From contig NZ_CP010979.1 of assembly GCF_000498395.2 (NCBI RefSeq), positions 992,001 through 1,056,000 of the forward strand: DNA of 64,000 nucleotides. Reading direction: 5' to 3'. Below are positions 53,953-63,047 of this stretch, piece after piece. Positions within the stretch are counted from its first letter, which is position 1. Each line of letters begins with the position of its first letter. A model generated the notes under the pieces. The model was not told where the DNA came from. It ran no database searches and was given only the letters and a program-made list of their open reading frames with translations. This DNA is from Pseudomonas putida S13.1.2 (GTDB taxonomy: Bacteria > Pseudomonadota > Gammaproteobacteria > Pseudomonadales > Pseudomonadaceae). A program made the translations under genes and the position numbers.

Positions 53953-56121
53953 CTAGCGCTGAACCTCCTGCTTGAAGCGCAAGCGCCAGCCATGCAGCAA
54001 CGGTTCGGTATAGCCGCTGGGCTGCTCGCGCCCTTTGAACACCAGGTCCCGCGCAGCGCGCAAGGCATGCGATGTATCGAAACCGGCTGCCATCGGCCGG
54101 TATGCCGGATCCCCCGCATTCTGCTGGTCGACTACCTGGGCCATGCGTTGCAAAGTCGCCTCGACCTGCTCGGCCCCCACCACCCCATGGTGCAACCAGT
54201 TGGCAATGTGCTGCGCGGAAATGCGCAGGGTGGCGCGGTCTTCCATAAGGCCCACATCGTGAATGTCGGGCACCTTGGAGCAGCCGATTCCTTGCTCGAC
54301 CCAGCGCACCACGTAACCGAGGATGCCTTGGCAGTTGTTGTCCAGTTCGGCCTGGATATCAGCGGCACTCCATGGCCGTTCGGGGCTCACCGGAATACTC
54401 AGCAGGTCATGCAGCAAGGCGCCGCGCTGGGCTTCCAGGTCGACCTGTTCCAGCGCCTGTTGTACGGCGGCTACGTCTACCTGGTGATAGTGCAGCGCAT
54501 GCAGGGTGGCGGCCGTGGGCGACGGCACCCAGGCGGTGTTGGCACCGGCCTTTGGCTGGGCAACTTTCTGTTCGAGCATGGCCGCCATCAGGTCGGGCAT
54601 GGCCCACATGCCCTTGCCGATCTGTGCCTTGCCGCGCAGGCCGCAGGCCAGCCCGACCAGCACGTTGCTGCGTTCGTAGGCCTGGATCCAGGCACTGCCT
54701 TTCATGTCGCCCTTGCGCAGCATGGCGCCGGCTTGCATGGCGCTGTGCATCTCGTCACCGGTGCGGTCGAGGAAGCCGGTATTGATGAACACCACCCGTG
54801 ACGCCGCGCTGGCGATACAGGCCTTGAGGTTGACGCTGGTGCGTCGCTCCTCGTCCATGATGCCCATCTTCAGGGTATGTGCCGGCAGGCCCAGCAGGGC
54901 TTCGACGCGGCCGAACAACTGGTCGGCGAAGGCCACTTCGGCCGGCCCGTGCATCTTCGGCTTGACGATGTACAGGCTGCCTTCGCGGGAATTGCCGCGG
55001 CGCTTGAGGTCGTGCAAGCCGATCAAGCTGGTAACCACGGCATCGAGGATGCCTTCGGGGATTTCCCGGCCATCGCGGTCGTGAATGGCCGGGTTGGTCA
55101 TCAGGTGGCCGACGTTGCGGATGAACAGCAGCGAGCGGCCCGGTAGTGTCAAGGGTTGGCCGTCTACGCCGTGGTACCGGCGGTCTTCGGCCAGGGTGCG
55201 GTTGAAGGTTTTGCTGCCTTTGCTCACCTGTTCGCTCAGCTCGCCCTTCATCAGGCCCAGCCAGTTGCGGTAGACGTGGACTTTGTCGTCGGCATCCACG
55301 GCAGCTACTGAGTCTTCGCAGTCGATGATGGTGGTCAGCGCGGCTTCCAGGGCGATGTCCTTGACCCCGGCCAGGTCCTGCTGACCGATCGGACTGGTCG
55401 GATCGATCTGGATTTCGAAATGCAGCTGGTGGTGCTGGAGCAGGATTGCCGTGGGTGTGCTCGGCTCACCCTGGTAACCCCGCAGTTGTGCGCGATTCTG
55501 CAACACGACCTGACGGCCGTCGGCCAGGGTGACCTGCAGGGTGCCCTGGTCGATCGCGTAGGCTGTGGCGTCGCGGTGCGAAGCGCCGTCGAGTGGGGCG
55601 CTAGCGTCGAGGAACTGCCGGCCATAGGCAATCACCTTGTCACCGCGCACCGGGTTGTAGCCTTGGCCGCGTTCGGCGCCAGCGGTTTCGGCAATGGCAT
55701 CGGTGCCGTACAGCGCATCGTACAGCGATCCCCAGCGGGCGTTGGCGGCGTTGAGGGCGTAGCGGGCATTGCTCAGTGGCACGACCAGCTGCGGGCCGGC
55801 TTGTATGGCAATTTCGCGGTCGACGTTGCGGGTGCTGATTTGCACGGTTTCGGGGGCGTCGACCAGGTAGCCGATGCCTTGCAGGAAGTGCTGGTAGGCG
55901 GCCATGTCGCGGATCGGGCCGGGGTGCTGGCGGTGCCAGTTGTCCAGCTCGGTTTGCAGGCGCTGGCGTTCGGCGAGCAGGGCGCGGTTTTGCGGGGCAA
56001 GGTCGTGGACGAGGGTGCTGAAACCTTGCCAGAAGGCGTTGGCTTCGATACCGGTGCCGGGGAGGACTTCGTCTTCGATGAAGCGCTGGAGGGTGGGGGC
56101 GATCTGGAGTTCGTTTGACAT
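53953..56121 (-). CDS. glcB: Malate synthase G
   Basis: A 722-residue malate synthase G, close to the usual 723-725. The catalytic region has the Arg and Glu/Asp set in [15 protein letters not shown] near residue 270, [13 protein letters not shown] near residue 380, the [10 protein letters not shown] strand and [16 protein letters not shown] near residue 450. It condenses glyoxylate with acetyl-CoA to malate. Here it lies directly after glcG, so it completes glycolate use: GlcDEF makes glyoxylate and GlcB consumes it. A REP pair separates the two genes. Confidence 0.95.
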   Translation of the reverse strand: MSNELQIAPTLQRFIEDEVLPGTGIEANAFWQGFSTLVHDLAPQNRALLAERQRLQTELDNWHRQHPGPIRDMAAYQHFLQGIGYLVDAPETVQISTRNVDREIAIQAGPQLVVPLSNARYALNAANARWGSLYDALYGTDAIAETAGAERGQGYNPVRGDKVIAYGRQFLDASAPLDGASHRDATAYAIDQGTLQVTLADGRQVVLQNRAQLRGYQGEPSTPTAILLQHHQLHFEIQIDPTSPIGQQDLAGVKDIALEAALTTIIDCEDSVAAVDADDKVHVYRNWLGLMKGELSEQVSKGSKTFNRTLAEDRRYHGVDGQPLTLPGRSLLFIRNVGHLMTNPAIHDRDGREIPEGILDAVVTSLIGLHDLKRRGNSREGSLYIVKPKMHGPAEVAFADQLFGRVEALLGLPAHTLKMGIMDEERRTSVNLKACIASAASRVVFINTGFLDRTGDEMHSAMQAGAMLRKGDMKGSAWIQAYERSNVLVGLACGLRGKAQIGKGMWAMPDLMAAMLEQKVAQPKAGANTAWVPSPTAATLHALHYHQVDVAAVQQALEQVDLEAQRGALLHDLLSIPVSPERPWSAADIQAELDNNCQGILGYVVRWVEQGIGCSKVPDIHDVGLMEDRATLRISAQHIANWLHHGVVGAEQVEATLQRMAQVVDQQNAGDPAYRPMAAGFDTSHALRAARDLVFKGREQPSGYTEPLLHGWRLRFKQEVQR

Positions 56122-56161
56122 TGTCTGTTCGCTCGATGTTCGGTCTTCGGGAATTCAGTCG

Positions 56162-56272
56162 CCTGTGCGGGCCTCTTCGCGGGTAAACCCGCTCCCACAG
56201 GGACCGCAGGCACCTCAAATCCAGTGCAGTACTTGTGGGAGCGGGTTTACCCGCGAAGAGGCCGTTACAGGA
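56162..56272. repeat. REP pair (CGGGTAAACCCG class)
   Basis: Convergent units GGCCTCTTCGCGGGTAAACC and inverse GGTTTACCCGCGAAGAGGCC, about 35 bases apart, between glcG and glcB. It may weaken read-through from glcG into glcB. Confidence 0.85.
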
Positions 56273-56273
56273 T

Positions 56274-56672
56274 TTACAAGGCAGCCGCCCCAGCCTTGGC
56301 CACCTGGGCATCCTGTTCGGACTTGACCCCGGATACGCCGATGGCACCCACCACCTGGCCATCCACCCGCAGTGGTACGCCCCCTTCCAGGCTGGTCAGC
56401 AACGGTGCGGTGACAAACGCGGTGCGGCCACCATTGACCATTTCCTCGTAATCCCGGGTTTCCTTGCGCCCCAGCGCGGAGGTGCGGGCTTTCTCCACGG
56501 CAATGTAGGCACTGGCCGGCGCACAGCCATCCAGGCGCTCCAGGGCCAAGGGGTGGCCGCCGTCGTCGACCACGGCGATGGTCACGTTCCATTTTTGTGC
56601 CAAGGCTTCCTGGCGGGCGGCGGCCAGCACACGGGCGACTTCGGCATGGCCGATCACGAACTTGCTATGCAT
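56274..56672 (-). CDS. glcG: GlcG heme-binding-family protein
   Basis: A 132-residue GlcG/HbpS-family protein. Family motifs include WNVTIAVVDDGGHPLALERLDG near residue 28 and AFVTAPLLTSLEGGVPLRVDGQVVGAIGVSG in the C-terminal half. It is not an enzyme subunit of glycolate oxidase; its role is unknown, although relatives bind heme. It lies downstream of glcF and overlaps its end by eight bases. Confidence 0.88.
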   Translation of the reverse strand: MHSKFVIGHAEVARVLAAARQEALAQKWNVTIAVVDDGGHPLALERLDGCAPASAYIAVEKARTSALGRKETRDYEEMVNGGRTAFVTAPLLTSLEGGVPLRVDGQVVGAIGVSGVKSEQDAQVAKAGAAAL

Positions 56673-57900
56673 GGGGGTTCTCCGGGTTCAAGGCTGCTTC
56701 GACGATTTCGATCCAGTGCCGTACCGGCGTGCGCCCGGCCCCGTCGAGGTGGGCCTGGCAGCCGATATTGGCGGTAGCGATGACTTGCGGTTTGCCGCTT
56801 TCCAGGGCGTTGAGGCGGTTGTCCCGCAGTTGCAGCGACAGCGCTGGCTGGGTCAGCGAATAAGTGCCAGCCGAGCCGCAGCACAGGTGCCCGTCCGGCA
56901 CCGAAGTCAGGGTAAAGCCCAGGCGCGTCAGCAGCGCCTCTACCGCCCCTCCAAGTTTCAGGGCGTGTTGCAGCGTACAGGGGCAGTGGAAGGCCAGGCG
57001 CTGCTCGGCGCACAGGCCCAGTTGCTCGATCGGCTCATCGCGCAGTACTTCTACCAGATCGCGGGACAGGGCGCTGACCCTTGCCGCTTTGGCTGCGTAG
57101 CGGGGGTCGTGCTCCAGCAGGTGACCATAGTCGCGCACGAACGCGCCGCAGCCGCTGGCGGTTTGCACGATGGCCTCGGCACCTGCTTCGATAGCCGGCC
57201 ACCAGGCGTCGATATTGCGCCGCGCACGCTGCAGGCCTTGCTCCTGGGCATTGAGGTGATAATCCACCGCGCCACAGCAGCCGGCCTGATGGATCGGTTG
57301 CACGCTAATCCCCAGGCGGTCGAGCAGGCGTGTCGCAGCGGCATTGGTATTGGGTGACAAGGCCGGCTGCACGCAGCCTTCCAGCATCAGCACCTGGCGT
57401 GCGTGGCGTGGCGCGGGGCGCTCGCCGGGCGCCGTGATGCGCGCCGGTAGCTTGCGCTTGAGCGTGGCCGGCAACAGCGGGCGCAGGGCCTGGCCGCTGC
57501 GGGTCAGCGCCTTGAACAACGCAGGGCGTGGCACCACCGCACGCAGGCCCTGGCGCAGCAGGCGCTGACCGAGCGGGCGCTGCACCTGCTGGTCGACCAC
57601 GGCGCGGCCGATGTCCAGCAGGTCGTGGTACCTGACCCCGGATGGGCAGGTGCTTTCGCAGTTGCGGCAGCTCAGGCAGCGGTCCAGGTGCAGTTGGGTG
57701 CTGGCGGTGACCGGCTCGCCTTCGAGCACCTGCTTTATCAGGTAGATGCGCCCGCGCGGGCCGTCCAGTTCATCGCCCAGCAGCTGGTAGGTGGGGCAGG
57801 TGGCGGTGCAGAAACCACAGTGCACGCAGGAGCGCAGAATGCTTTCGGCCTCGTCGGCGCGGGCCAGCCGGCGGCTTGTTTCGCTCAGGTTGGTTTGCAT
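56665..57900 (-). CDS. glcF: Glycolate oxidase iron-sulfur subunit GlcF
   Basis: A 411-residue Fe-S subunit. Two 4Fe-4S motifs are near the N-terminus: CVHCGFCTATCPTY (residue 26) and CLSCRNCESTCPSGV (residue 78). Two CCG domains follow with CCGAVDYH and CCGSAGTYS. It carries electrons from the GlcDE flavin centre to the respiratory chain. Nine bases separate it from glcE. Length and motif order match E. coli GlcF. Confidence 0.94.
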   Translation of the reverse strand: MQTNLSETSRRLARADEAESILRSCVHCGFCTATCPTYQLLGDELDGPRGRIYLIKQVLEGEPVTASTQLHLDRCLSCRNCESTCPSGVRYHDLLDIGRAVVDQQVQRPLGQRLLRQGLRAVVPRPALFKALTRSGQALRPLLPATLKRKLPARITAPGERPAPRHARQVLMLEGCVQPALSPNTNAAATRLLDRLGISVQPIHQAGCCGAVDYHLNAQEQGLQRARRNIDAWWPAIEAGAEAIVQTASGCGAFVRDYGHLLEHDPRYAAKAARVSALSRDLVEVLRDEPIEQLGLCAEQRLAFHCPCTLQHALKLGGAVEALLTRLGFTLTSVPDGHLCCGSAGTYSLTQPALSLQLRDNRLNALESGKPQVIATANIGCQAHLDGAGRTPVRHWIEIVEAALNPENPHA

Positions 57901-57909
57901 GGTCTGGCC

Positions 57910-58962
57910 TCACAGGTCCGGGTACAGGCGGCCAGGGTTGAACACCCCCTGGGGGTCGAGCTGCTGCTTGAGGGCGCGGTGGTAACGCATCAGTGCGGCG
58001 TGCAGGGGTGGGCTGCTGGCTGCACCGGGGGCGTAGCAGGTGGCGTGACCGCCCACCTTGGTAACCTGGTCGCGAATCGCCTGCGCCGGTGCGCTGGACT
58101 TCAGCCAGCGCTGGGCACCCCCCCAGTCGATCAACTGCCGGCCGGGCAGGTGCAACTCGCCGGTGGCGTTGGGCAGCGACAGCCGCCATAGCGGCGCGGG
58201 GTCACTGAAGAACGCCAGGCGCTGCTCGCGCAGGTCGCGCCAGAAGCCGCTGTCGAGGGTTACGCCGCCCAGGCGCTGGCGGGCCGATTGCACCGAGCCC
58301 TCACCGCCTTCCAGGCGCAAGTACAGGGCGTCTCCGTCATGGCAGGCCGCGCTGATCGGCAATGGCTGCTGGCCCCATTCGGCCAGCTCGGCCAATGCCT
58401 GGTGGCTGCCCATCGGCAGGCGCAGGCTCAGGCATTCGCGCGGCCGAGGCAGCACTTTCAAGGAAACTTCAGTCAACAGCCCCAGGCAACCGAAGCTGCC
58501 GGCCATCAGCCGTGATACATCGTAACCGGCCACATTCTTCATTACCTCGCCACCAAAGCGCAGCAGCTTGCCGTGGCCGGTGATCACCCGCGTGCCGAGC
58601 ACGTAGTCACGTACCGAACCGGCCCACGGCCGCCTGGGGCCGGACAGCCCCGCCGCGACCATGCCGCCCAGGGTGGCCTCGGGGCCCAGATGCGGGGGCT
58701 CGCAGGGCAGCATCTGGCCGGCCTCGTGCAGCGCCGCTTCGATCTCGCGCAGCGGAGTGCCTGCACGGGCGGTGAGCACCAGTTCGGTCGGGTCGTAGCT
58801 GACGATGCCACGGTGGCTGCGGGTGTCGAGTACTTCGCCGGCCACCGGGTTGCCGAGCATGGCCTTGCTGTTGCTGCCCTGGATACGCAATGGCGTGCCC
58901 TGGTTCAAGGCCTGGTTAACCTGCTCCAGCAGGGCCTGGCTGATGTCGCGGTCCATGCTCAT
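57910..58962 (-). CDS. glcE: Glycolate oxidase FAD-binding subunit GlcE
   Basis: A 350-residue flavin subunit. The FAD_binding_4 region reads LTARAGTPLREIEAALHEAGQML near residue 65, followed by GPEATLGGMVAAGLSGPRRP. Start 58962 (MSMDRDISQ) overlaps the glcD stop by one base (TGATG), so the two are probably coupled. GlcE works with GlcD and GlcF to oxidise glycolate to glyoxylate. Confidence 0.93.
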   Translation of the reverse strand: MSMDRDISQALLEQVNQALNQGTPLRIQGSNSKAMLGNPVAGEVLDTRSHRGIVSYDPTELVLTARAGTPLREIEAALHEAGQMLPCEPPHLGPEATLGGMVAAGLSGPRRPWAGSVRDYVLGTRVITGHGKLLRFGGEVMKNVAGYDVSRLMAGSFGCLGLLTEVSLKVLPRPRECLSLRLPMGSHQALAELAEWGQQPLPISAACHDGDALYLRLEGGEGSVQSARQRLGGVTLDSGFWRDLREQRLAFFSDPAPLWRLSLPNATGELHLPGRQLIDWGGAQRWLKSSAPAQAIRDQVTKVGGHATCYAPGAASSPPLHAALMRYHRALKQQLDPQGVFNPGRLYPDL

Positions 58963-60461
58963 CAGAAGCGCTCCAGCTCGGGGAAGGGCAGTTGCCCGTG
59001 GTGCACGTGCATGGCGCCGAACTCGGCGCAACGGTGCAGGGTGGGGATGTTCTTGCCGGGGTTGAGCAGGCCCTGCGGGTCGAACGCGGCCTTGACCGCG
59101 TGGAACAGGGTGATTTCGTCGCTATTGAACTGCGCGCACATCTGGTTGATTTTTTCGCGCCCTACGCCGTGCTCGCCGGTAATGCTGCCGCCCACCGCCA
59201 CGCACAGTTCGAGGATCTTGCCGCCGATGGCTTCGGCCCGCTCCAGCTCGCCGGGCAGGTTGGCATCGAACAGGATCAACGGGTGCATGTTGCCGTCGCC
59301 GGCGTGGAACACGTTGGCTACGCGCAGGCCGTATTCGCTGGACAGGTCACTGATGCCCTTGAGCACCCGCGGCAGTTCGCGGCGTGGGATGGTGCCGTCC
59401 ATGCAGTAGTAGTCCGGGGAAATGCGCCCCACCGCCGGGAAGGCGTTCTTGCGCCCGGCCCAGAAGCGCACGCGCTCGGCCTCGTCGCAGGCCAGCCGCA
59501 CCTCGCGGGCGCCGGCTTGGGTCAGCACGGCGGCCACCCGTTCGCAGTCGTCGTGCACATCGGCCTCCACGCCATCCAGTTCGCACAACAGGATGGCCGC
59601 CGCGTCCACCGGGTAGCCGGCGTGGATGAAGTCTTCGGCAGCGCGGATGGCCAGGTTGTCCATCATCTCCAGCCCGCCTGGAATGATGCCGGCAGCGATG
59701 ATTTCGGCCACCGCCCGGCCGGCGTCCTCGACACTGTCGAAGCTGGCCAGCAGCACCCTTGCCACCTGAGGCCTGGGCAGCAATTTAACGGTGACTTCGG
59801 TGACGATGCCGAGCATGCCTTCAGAGCCAGTGAACAGCGCCAGCAGGTCGAAGCCGGGGCTGTCCAGGGCATCGCTGCCCAGGGTCAGGTGTTCCCCTTC
59901 GACCGTGAGAATGTCCACCTTCAGCAGGTTGTGCACAGTCAGGCCGTACTTGAGGCAGTGCACGCCACCTGCGTTCTCGGCGACGTTACCACCAATGGAG
60001 CAGGCAATTTGCGAGGACGGGTCTGGCGCGTAGTACATACCATGAGGTGCGGCGGCCTGGGAGATGGCCAGGTTGCGTACGCCGGGTTGCACACGGGCGT
60101 AGCGGCCCTGTGGGTTGACTTCAAGGATGCGGTTGAAGCGCGCCATCACCAGCAGGATGCCCTTGGCCAGCGGCAGGGCACCGCCCGACAGGCCGGTACC
60201 GGCGCCACGCGCTACCACTGGCACCCCGCGCTGGTGGCAGAGCTTGAGCAGCGTCTGCACCTGCTCCAGGCGTTCGGGCAGCACCACCAGCAGCGGCACA
60301 GTGCGATAGGCCGACAGGCCATCGCATTCGTAGGGTTTGAGGTCTTCTTCGCGGTGCAGGACTTCGAGGTCCGGCAGGGCACTGCGCAGTGCCTGCAGCA
60401 GGGCTGCCTGGTCCACGGCGGGTAGTGCGCCATCGACGCGTTCGTCGTACAGGATATTCAT
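58962..60461 (-). CDS. glcD: Glycolate oxidase subunit GlcD
   Basis: A 499-residue flavin oxidase subunit. The FAD_binding_4 motif RGVPVVARGAGTGLSGGALPLAKGI is near residue 75, GGNVAENAGGVHCLKYGLT near residue 145, and the C-terminal HAGDGNMHPLI with GGSITGEHGVGREK is conserved. It holds the glycolate-binding site. Start 60461 (MNILYDERV) is preferred over an upstream TTG. It is the first gene of glcDEFG and is divergent from glcC with two operators between. Confidence 0.95.
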   Translation of the reverse strand: MNILYDERVDGALPAVDQAALLQALRSALPDLEVLHREEDLKPYECDGLSAYRTVPLLVVLPERLEQVQTLLKLCHQRGVPVVARGAGTGLSGGALPLAKGILLVMARFNRILEVNPQGRYARVQPGVRNLAISQAAAPHGMYYAPDPSSQIACSIGGNVAENAGGVHCLKYGLTVHNLLKVDILTVEGEHLTLGSDALDSPGFDLLALFTGSEGMLGIVTEVTVKLLPRPQVARVLLASFDSVEDAGRAVAEIIAAGIIPGGLEMMDNLAIRAAEDFIHAGYPVDAAAILLCELDGVEADVHDDCERVAAVLTQAGAREVRLACDEAERVRFWAGRKNAFPAVGRISPDYYCMDGTIPRRELPRVLKGISDLSSEYGLRVANVFHAGDGNMHPLILFDANLPGELERAEAIGGKILELCVAVGGSITGEHGVGREKINQMCAQFNSDEITLFHAVKAAFDPQGLLNPGKNIPTLHRCAEFGAMHVHHGQLPFPELERF

Positions 60462-60553
60462 CGGCTCACTCGGCAACGGTTTTTGTAGTTGTTGGCAAAG
60501 CGGTCACCGTTGCAGCCTGCGCGTGCCAGCAGCAGCGGTCGAGCATGGCAGGC

Positions 60554-60568
60554 ACTGGTCCTACCAGT
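60554..60568. promoter_or_regulatory. GlcC/LldR-type operator 1
   Basis: ACTGGTCCTACCAGT, an almost perfect dyad matching the TGGTC-type operators of GlcC/LldR GntR-FCD regulators. It is 93-107 bases upstream of glcD. Confidence 0.75.
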
Positions 60569-60628
60569 TTTTCTTCGGGGTACTGGTTATTGATGGGTTT
60601 ACCCGGCTAGATTGGGGCAGGTGGTCTA

Positions 60629-60642
60629 ACTGGTCCTACCAG
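60629..60642. promoter_or_regulatory. GlcC/LldR-type operator 2
   Basis: ACTGGTCCTACCAG, a second copy of the operator, 15 bases before the glcC GTG and just upstream of its AGGAGG. Binding here should autoregulate glcC. Confidence 0.75.
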
Positions 60643-60656
60643 CAGGAGGGTGCGCA

Positions 60657-61421
60657 GTGGTTACTGACGGCAAGGGCAAGGTCGCCGACCAGGTGGCCGA
60701 GCGGGTCGAGCGGCTGATCGTCGACGGCGTGCTGAAGGTGGGCCAGGCCCTGCCGTCGGAGCGGCGGCTGGTAGAGAAGCTGGGTTGTTCACGCTCGGCC
60801 CTGCGCGAAGGGCTACGCATTTTGCGTGGGCGCGGCATCATCGACACCGAGCAAGGGCGAGGCTCGTTCGTCGCCGACCTGACGGGGCAGGCGGGTGCCA
60901 CACCGTTGATGCACCTGTTCAGCTCACAGCCACGCACGCTGTTCGACCTTTTGGAGGTGCGGGCGTTGCTGGAGGCCGAGTCGGCGCGGCTGGCGGCGTT
61001 ACGTGCCACCGAGGTCGACCGCTTGCTGATTCGCCGGCGTTATGAAGAAATGCTGGCTGCCCACGAGGCGGCAGAGGCGCTGGACGCCCGTGAGCACGCC
61101 CGCCGTGACCATGCCTTTCACCGGGCGATCAGCGAGGCGTCGCACAACCCGGTGCTGGTGCATACCCTGCAATCGCTCAGTGACCTGACCTTGAGCACCG
61201 TGTTTGCCTCGGTCAACAACCTGTATTGCCGGCCGGCGCAAAAACGCCAGATTGATCGGCAGCATGCGCGGCTGTATCACGCGGTGATGGAGCAACTGCC
61301 GGAGCAGGCGCAGCGGGCGGCGCGTGAGCATATCAACGGGATACGCGACAGTTTGCGGGAGATCGAACAGGAAGAGCAGCGGTTGGTCAGGGCGACGATG
61401 CGCATGGATGGCTGGGGGTGA
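60657..61421 (+). CDS. glcC: GlcC, GntR-family (FCD) regulator of glycolate use
   Basis: A 254-residue GntR/FadR-type regulator. The helix-turn-helix covers residues 10-75 (LPSERRLVEKLGCSRSALREGLRILRGRGIIDTEQGRGSFVA) and the FCD effector domain follows, with the metal-binding His and Asp pattern in RRDHAFHRAISEASHNPVL. The GTG start is preceded by AGGAGGG. It is divergent from glcD with two TGGTC-CTACCA operators in the gap. It is expected to activate glcDEFG with glycolate. Confidence 0.93.
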   Translation: MVTDGKGKVADQVAERVERLIVDGVLKVGQALPSERRLVEKLGCSRSALREGLRILRGRGIIDTEQGRGSFVADLTGQAGATPLMHLFSSQPRTLFDLLEVRALLEAESARLAALRATEVDRLLIRRRYEEMLAAHEAAEALDAREHARRDHAFHRAISEASHNPVLVHTLQSLSDLTLSTVFASVNNLYCRPAQKRQIDRQHARLYHAVMEQLPEQAQRAAREHINGIRDSLREIEQEEQRLVRATMRMDGWG

Positions 61422-61426
61422 AGTCG

Positions 61427-61535
61427 CCTGTGCCGGCCTATTCGCGGGTAAACCCGCTCCCACAGGAAACGCACTAGATCTGAAGGCTGTGCAGTCCCTG
61501 TGGGAGCGGGTTTACCCGCGAATAGGCCGGTACTG
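61427..61535. repeat. REP pair (CGGGTAAACCCG class)
   Basis: Convergent units GGCCTATTCGCGGGTAAACC and inverse GGTTTACCCGCGAATAGGCC, about 35 bases apart. They lie between glcC and the convergent DUF2388 gene. Confidence 0.85.
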
Positions 61536-61542
61536 GCTGACT

Positions 61543-61860
61543 TCAATGGTCGGCTATACGGTCATCCTGGGAAAGAATAGCCCTGGCCAGCTCTTCATCA
61601 TTGGCCTGCAGCCCCGGATGATCCTTGCGGACCTGTTCCAGCGCCGACTCTACATAGGCGCCACGGATTGCACCGCCGCTTGCTACGAAGGCAGAAAGCT
61701 CGTCACGGGCCGGGATGATCCGTTTGTCGTCCTTGAAGGTCGAATACAGCGAAGCGGAAACACCGGCTGAGGTGGCGACGTCGCCCGCATCGACGCGGGC
61801 CAGGGCAGCACCAGCAGGCAGCAGGAGCAGCAGCGCAGGGGCGAGGAGTAGGTGGCGCAT
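61543..61860 (-). CDS. DUF2388 family exported protein
   Basis: A 105-residue protein of DUF2388, a family restricted mostly to Pseudomonas. Residues 1-21 form a signal peptide (MRHLLLAPALLLLLPAGAALA). The mature part contains the family's DVATSAGVSASLYSTFKDDKR and SGGAIRGAYVESALEQVR segments. Start 61860 has TGGAG upstream. Its role is unknown. It is convergent with glcC and not part of the glc operon. Confidence 0.85.
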   Translation of the reverse strand: MRHLLLAPALLLLLPAGAALARVDAGDVATSAGVSASLYSTFKDDKRIIPARDELSAFVASGGAIRGAYVESALEQVRKDHPGLQANDEELARAILSQDDRIADH

Positions 61861-61956
61861 GTCGAGTTCTCCAATAGCGTGAAGCACAGGGAAATAAACC
61901 ACTCAGTGTTTAAGAGGGCCGGGGGGGCGGGTAGTTCCCTTAGCTGGCTGGAGATT

Positions 61957-61979
61957 GTCGGGGCCGCCGCGCGGGCCCC
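61957..61979. terminator. GC-rich hairpin upstream of the DUF2388 gene
   Basis: GGGGCC-GCCGCGCG-GGCCCC, a six-base stem with a GC loop, about 10 bases past the stop of the 27-codon ORF on the minus strand. There is no T-tract. It may end the FAD oxidase-dehydrogenase transcript. Confidence 0.4.
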
Positions 61980-61988
61980 GAGGCAGGG

Positions 61989-62072
61989 TCAGGCCAACTG
62001 GTAGGTGGTCTTCCCCCGGGTAAAGAACACGAAGGCGCCATCGACGTAGCTGCTTTTGGTGGCAAGGGTCAT
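61989..62072 (-). CDS. Possible 27-residue peptide overlapping the D-2-hydroxyacid dehydrogenase gene
   Basis: An ATG (62072-62070) overlaps the stop of the upstream dehydrogenase as ATGA, then 27 codons (starting MTLATKSSYVDGAF) run to TGA at 61991-61989. The ATGA coupling is the same signal seen between real genes in this window, so translation is possible. It may also be the stump of a larger gene. No match to a known family is recognised. Confidence 0.35.
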   Translation of the reverse strand: MTLATKSSYVDGAFVFFTRGKTTYQLA

Positions 62073-63037
62073 GCAGTGCGAGTCCTTTTCTCAGAAACCT
62101 GGCGGGCGACGAAGTCGCTGATGTTGTCCACGGCGCTGTCCATCAGCTGCTGCATGGCGTCTTCACTGCTCCAGGCGATATGCGGGTTGAGCAGGAAGTC
62201 GTCGCGGTCGATCAGTTCGAACAGCGGGTTGCTCGGGTGCAGCGGCTCCACTTCCACCACATCCAGCGCCACGCCGCCCAGGCGGCCTTGCTGCAGCGCC
62301 CGGATCAGCGCCGTTTCGTTGACCACGCCGCCGCGGCCGGTGTTGACCACAATGGCATCGGGCTTCATCAACGCCAGTTGGTCGACATCGATCAGGTTGT
62401 AGGTTTCTGGTGTGAGCGGGCAGTTGATCGACAGTACATCGCAGCTTTTCAGCAGCTCGGCCAGTGGCCGGCAATCGGTGCCCTTGCGCTTGCCGCCGCG
62501 GTCCTCGAACAGCACCTGCATGCCGAATGCCCGCGCCAGGTGCGCCAGGCGCAGGGCAATCGGGCCGCTGCCGATGATCGCCAACTGCTTGTCGCGCACA
62601 TCGCGGATGCGGTGGTTGAAGTAGATATTCTGGTACGGCTTGTCGCCGGCATGCACCTGGCGCATCAGGCGGGTGAAGGCGGCCGGGCGGCGGAACAGCT
62701 CAAGGATCATCGCCAGGCTGTGCTCGGCCACGGTGTTGGCGGCATAGCCCGGTACGCTCGATACTTCGATGCCGTTGGCTTCGCAATAATCGACATCCAC
62801 GATGTCACGGCCGGTCAGGGCCAGCGAGATCATCTTCAGCCTGGGCAACTGGCGCAGATGCTCTTCGCGCAGCGGCACGCTGCAGGTCAGCGCCACGGTC
62901 GCGTCTTTGAGGTGCTCCGGAACCTGGTCGGGGTGGGTGTAGGCGTACTGCTGCCAGCTGTGATCGCAGTCGGGGCGCTTGAGGCGGGTGGAAGGCGCCA
63001 GCCCTTCGTCGTCAAGGAAGACGATATGTTCGCTCAC
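62069..63037 (-). CDS. D-2-hydroxyacid dehydrogenase family protein
   Basis: A 322-residue NAD-dependent D-2-hydroxyacid dehydrogenase. The NAD-binding stretch is LAIIGSGPIALRLAHLARAFG near residue 150, and catalytic Arg in VVNTGRGGVVNE, Glu in LDVVEVEPLHPSNPLF and His in NPHIAWSSEDA are present. Start is GTG 63037 (VSEHIVFLDDEG) with AAGGAC upstream. The substrate is unclear. It lies ten bases after the FAD oxidase gene, so they are probably one operon, and a 27-codon ORF overlaps its stop. Confidence 0.9.
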   Translation of the reverse strand: MSEHIVFLDDEGLAPSTRLKRPDCDHSWQQYAYTHPDQVPEHLKDATVALTCSVPLREEHLRQLPRLKMISLALTGRDIVDVDYCEANGIEVSSVPGYAANTVAEHSLAMILELFRRPAAFTRLMRQVHAGDKPYQNIYFNHRIRDVRDKQLAIIGSGPIALRLAHLARAFGMQVLFEDRGGKRKGTDCRPLAELLKSCDVLSINCPLTPETYNLIDVDQLALMKPDAIVVNTGRGGVVNETALIRALQQGRLGGVALDVVEVEPLHPSNPLFELIDRDDFLLNPHIAWSSEDAMQQLMDSAVDNISDFVARQVSEKRTRTA

Positions 63038-63047
63038 GGTCTTGTCC

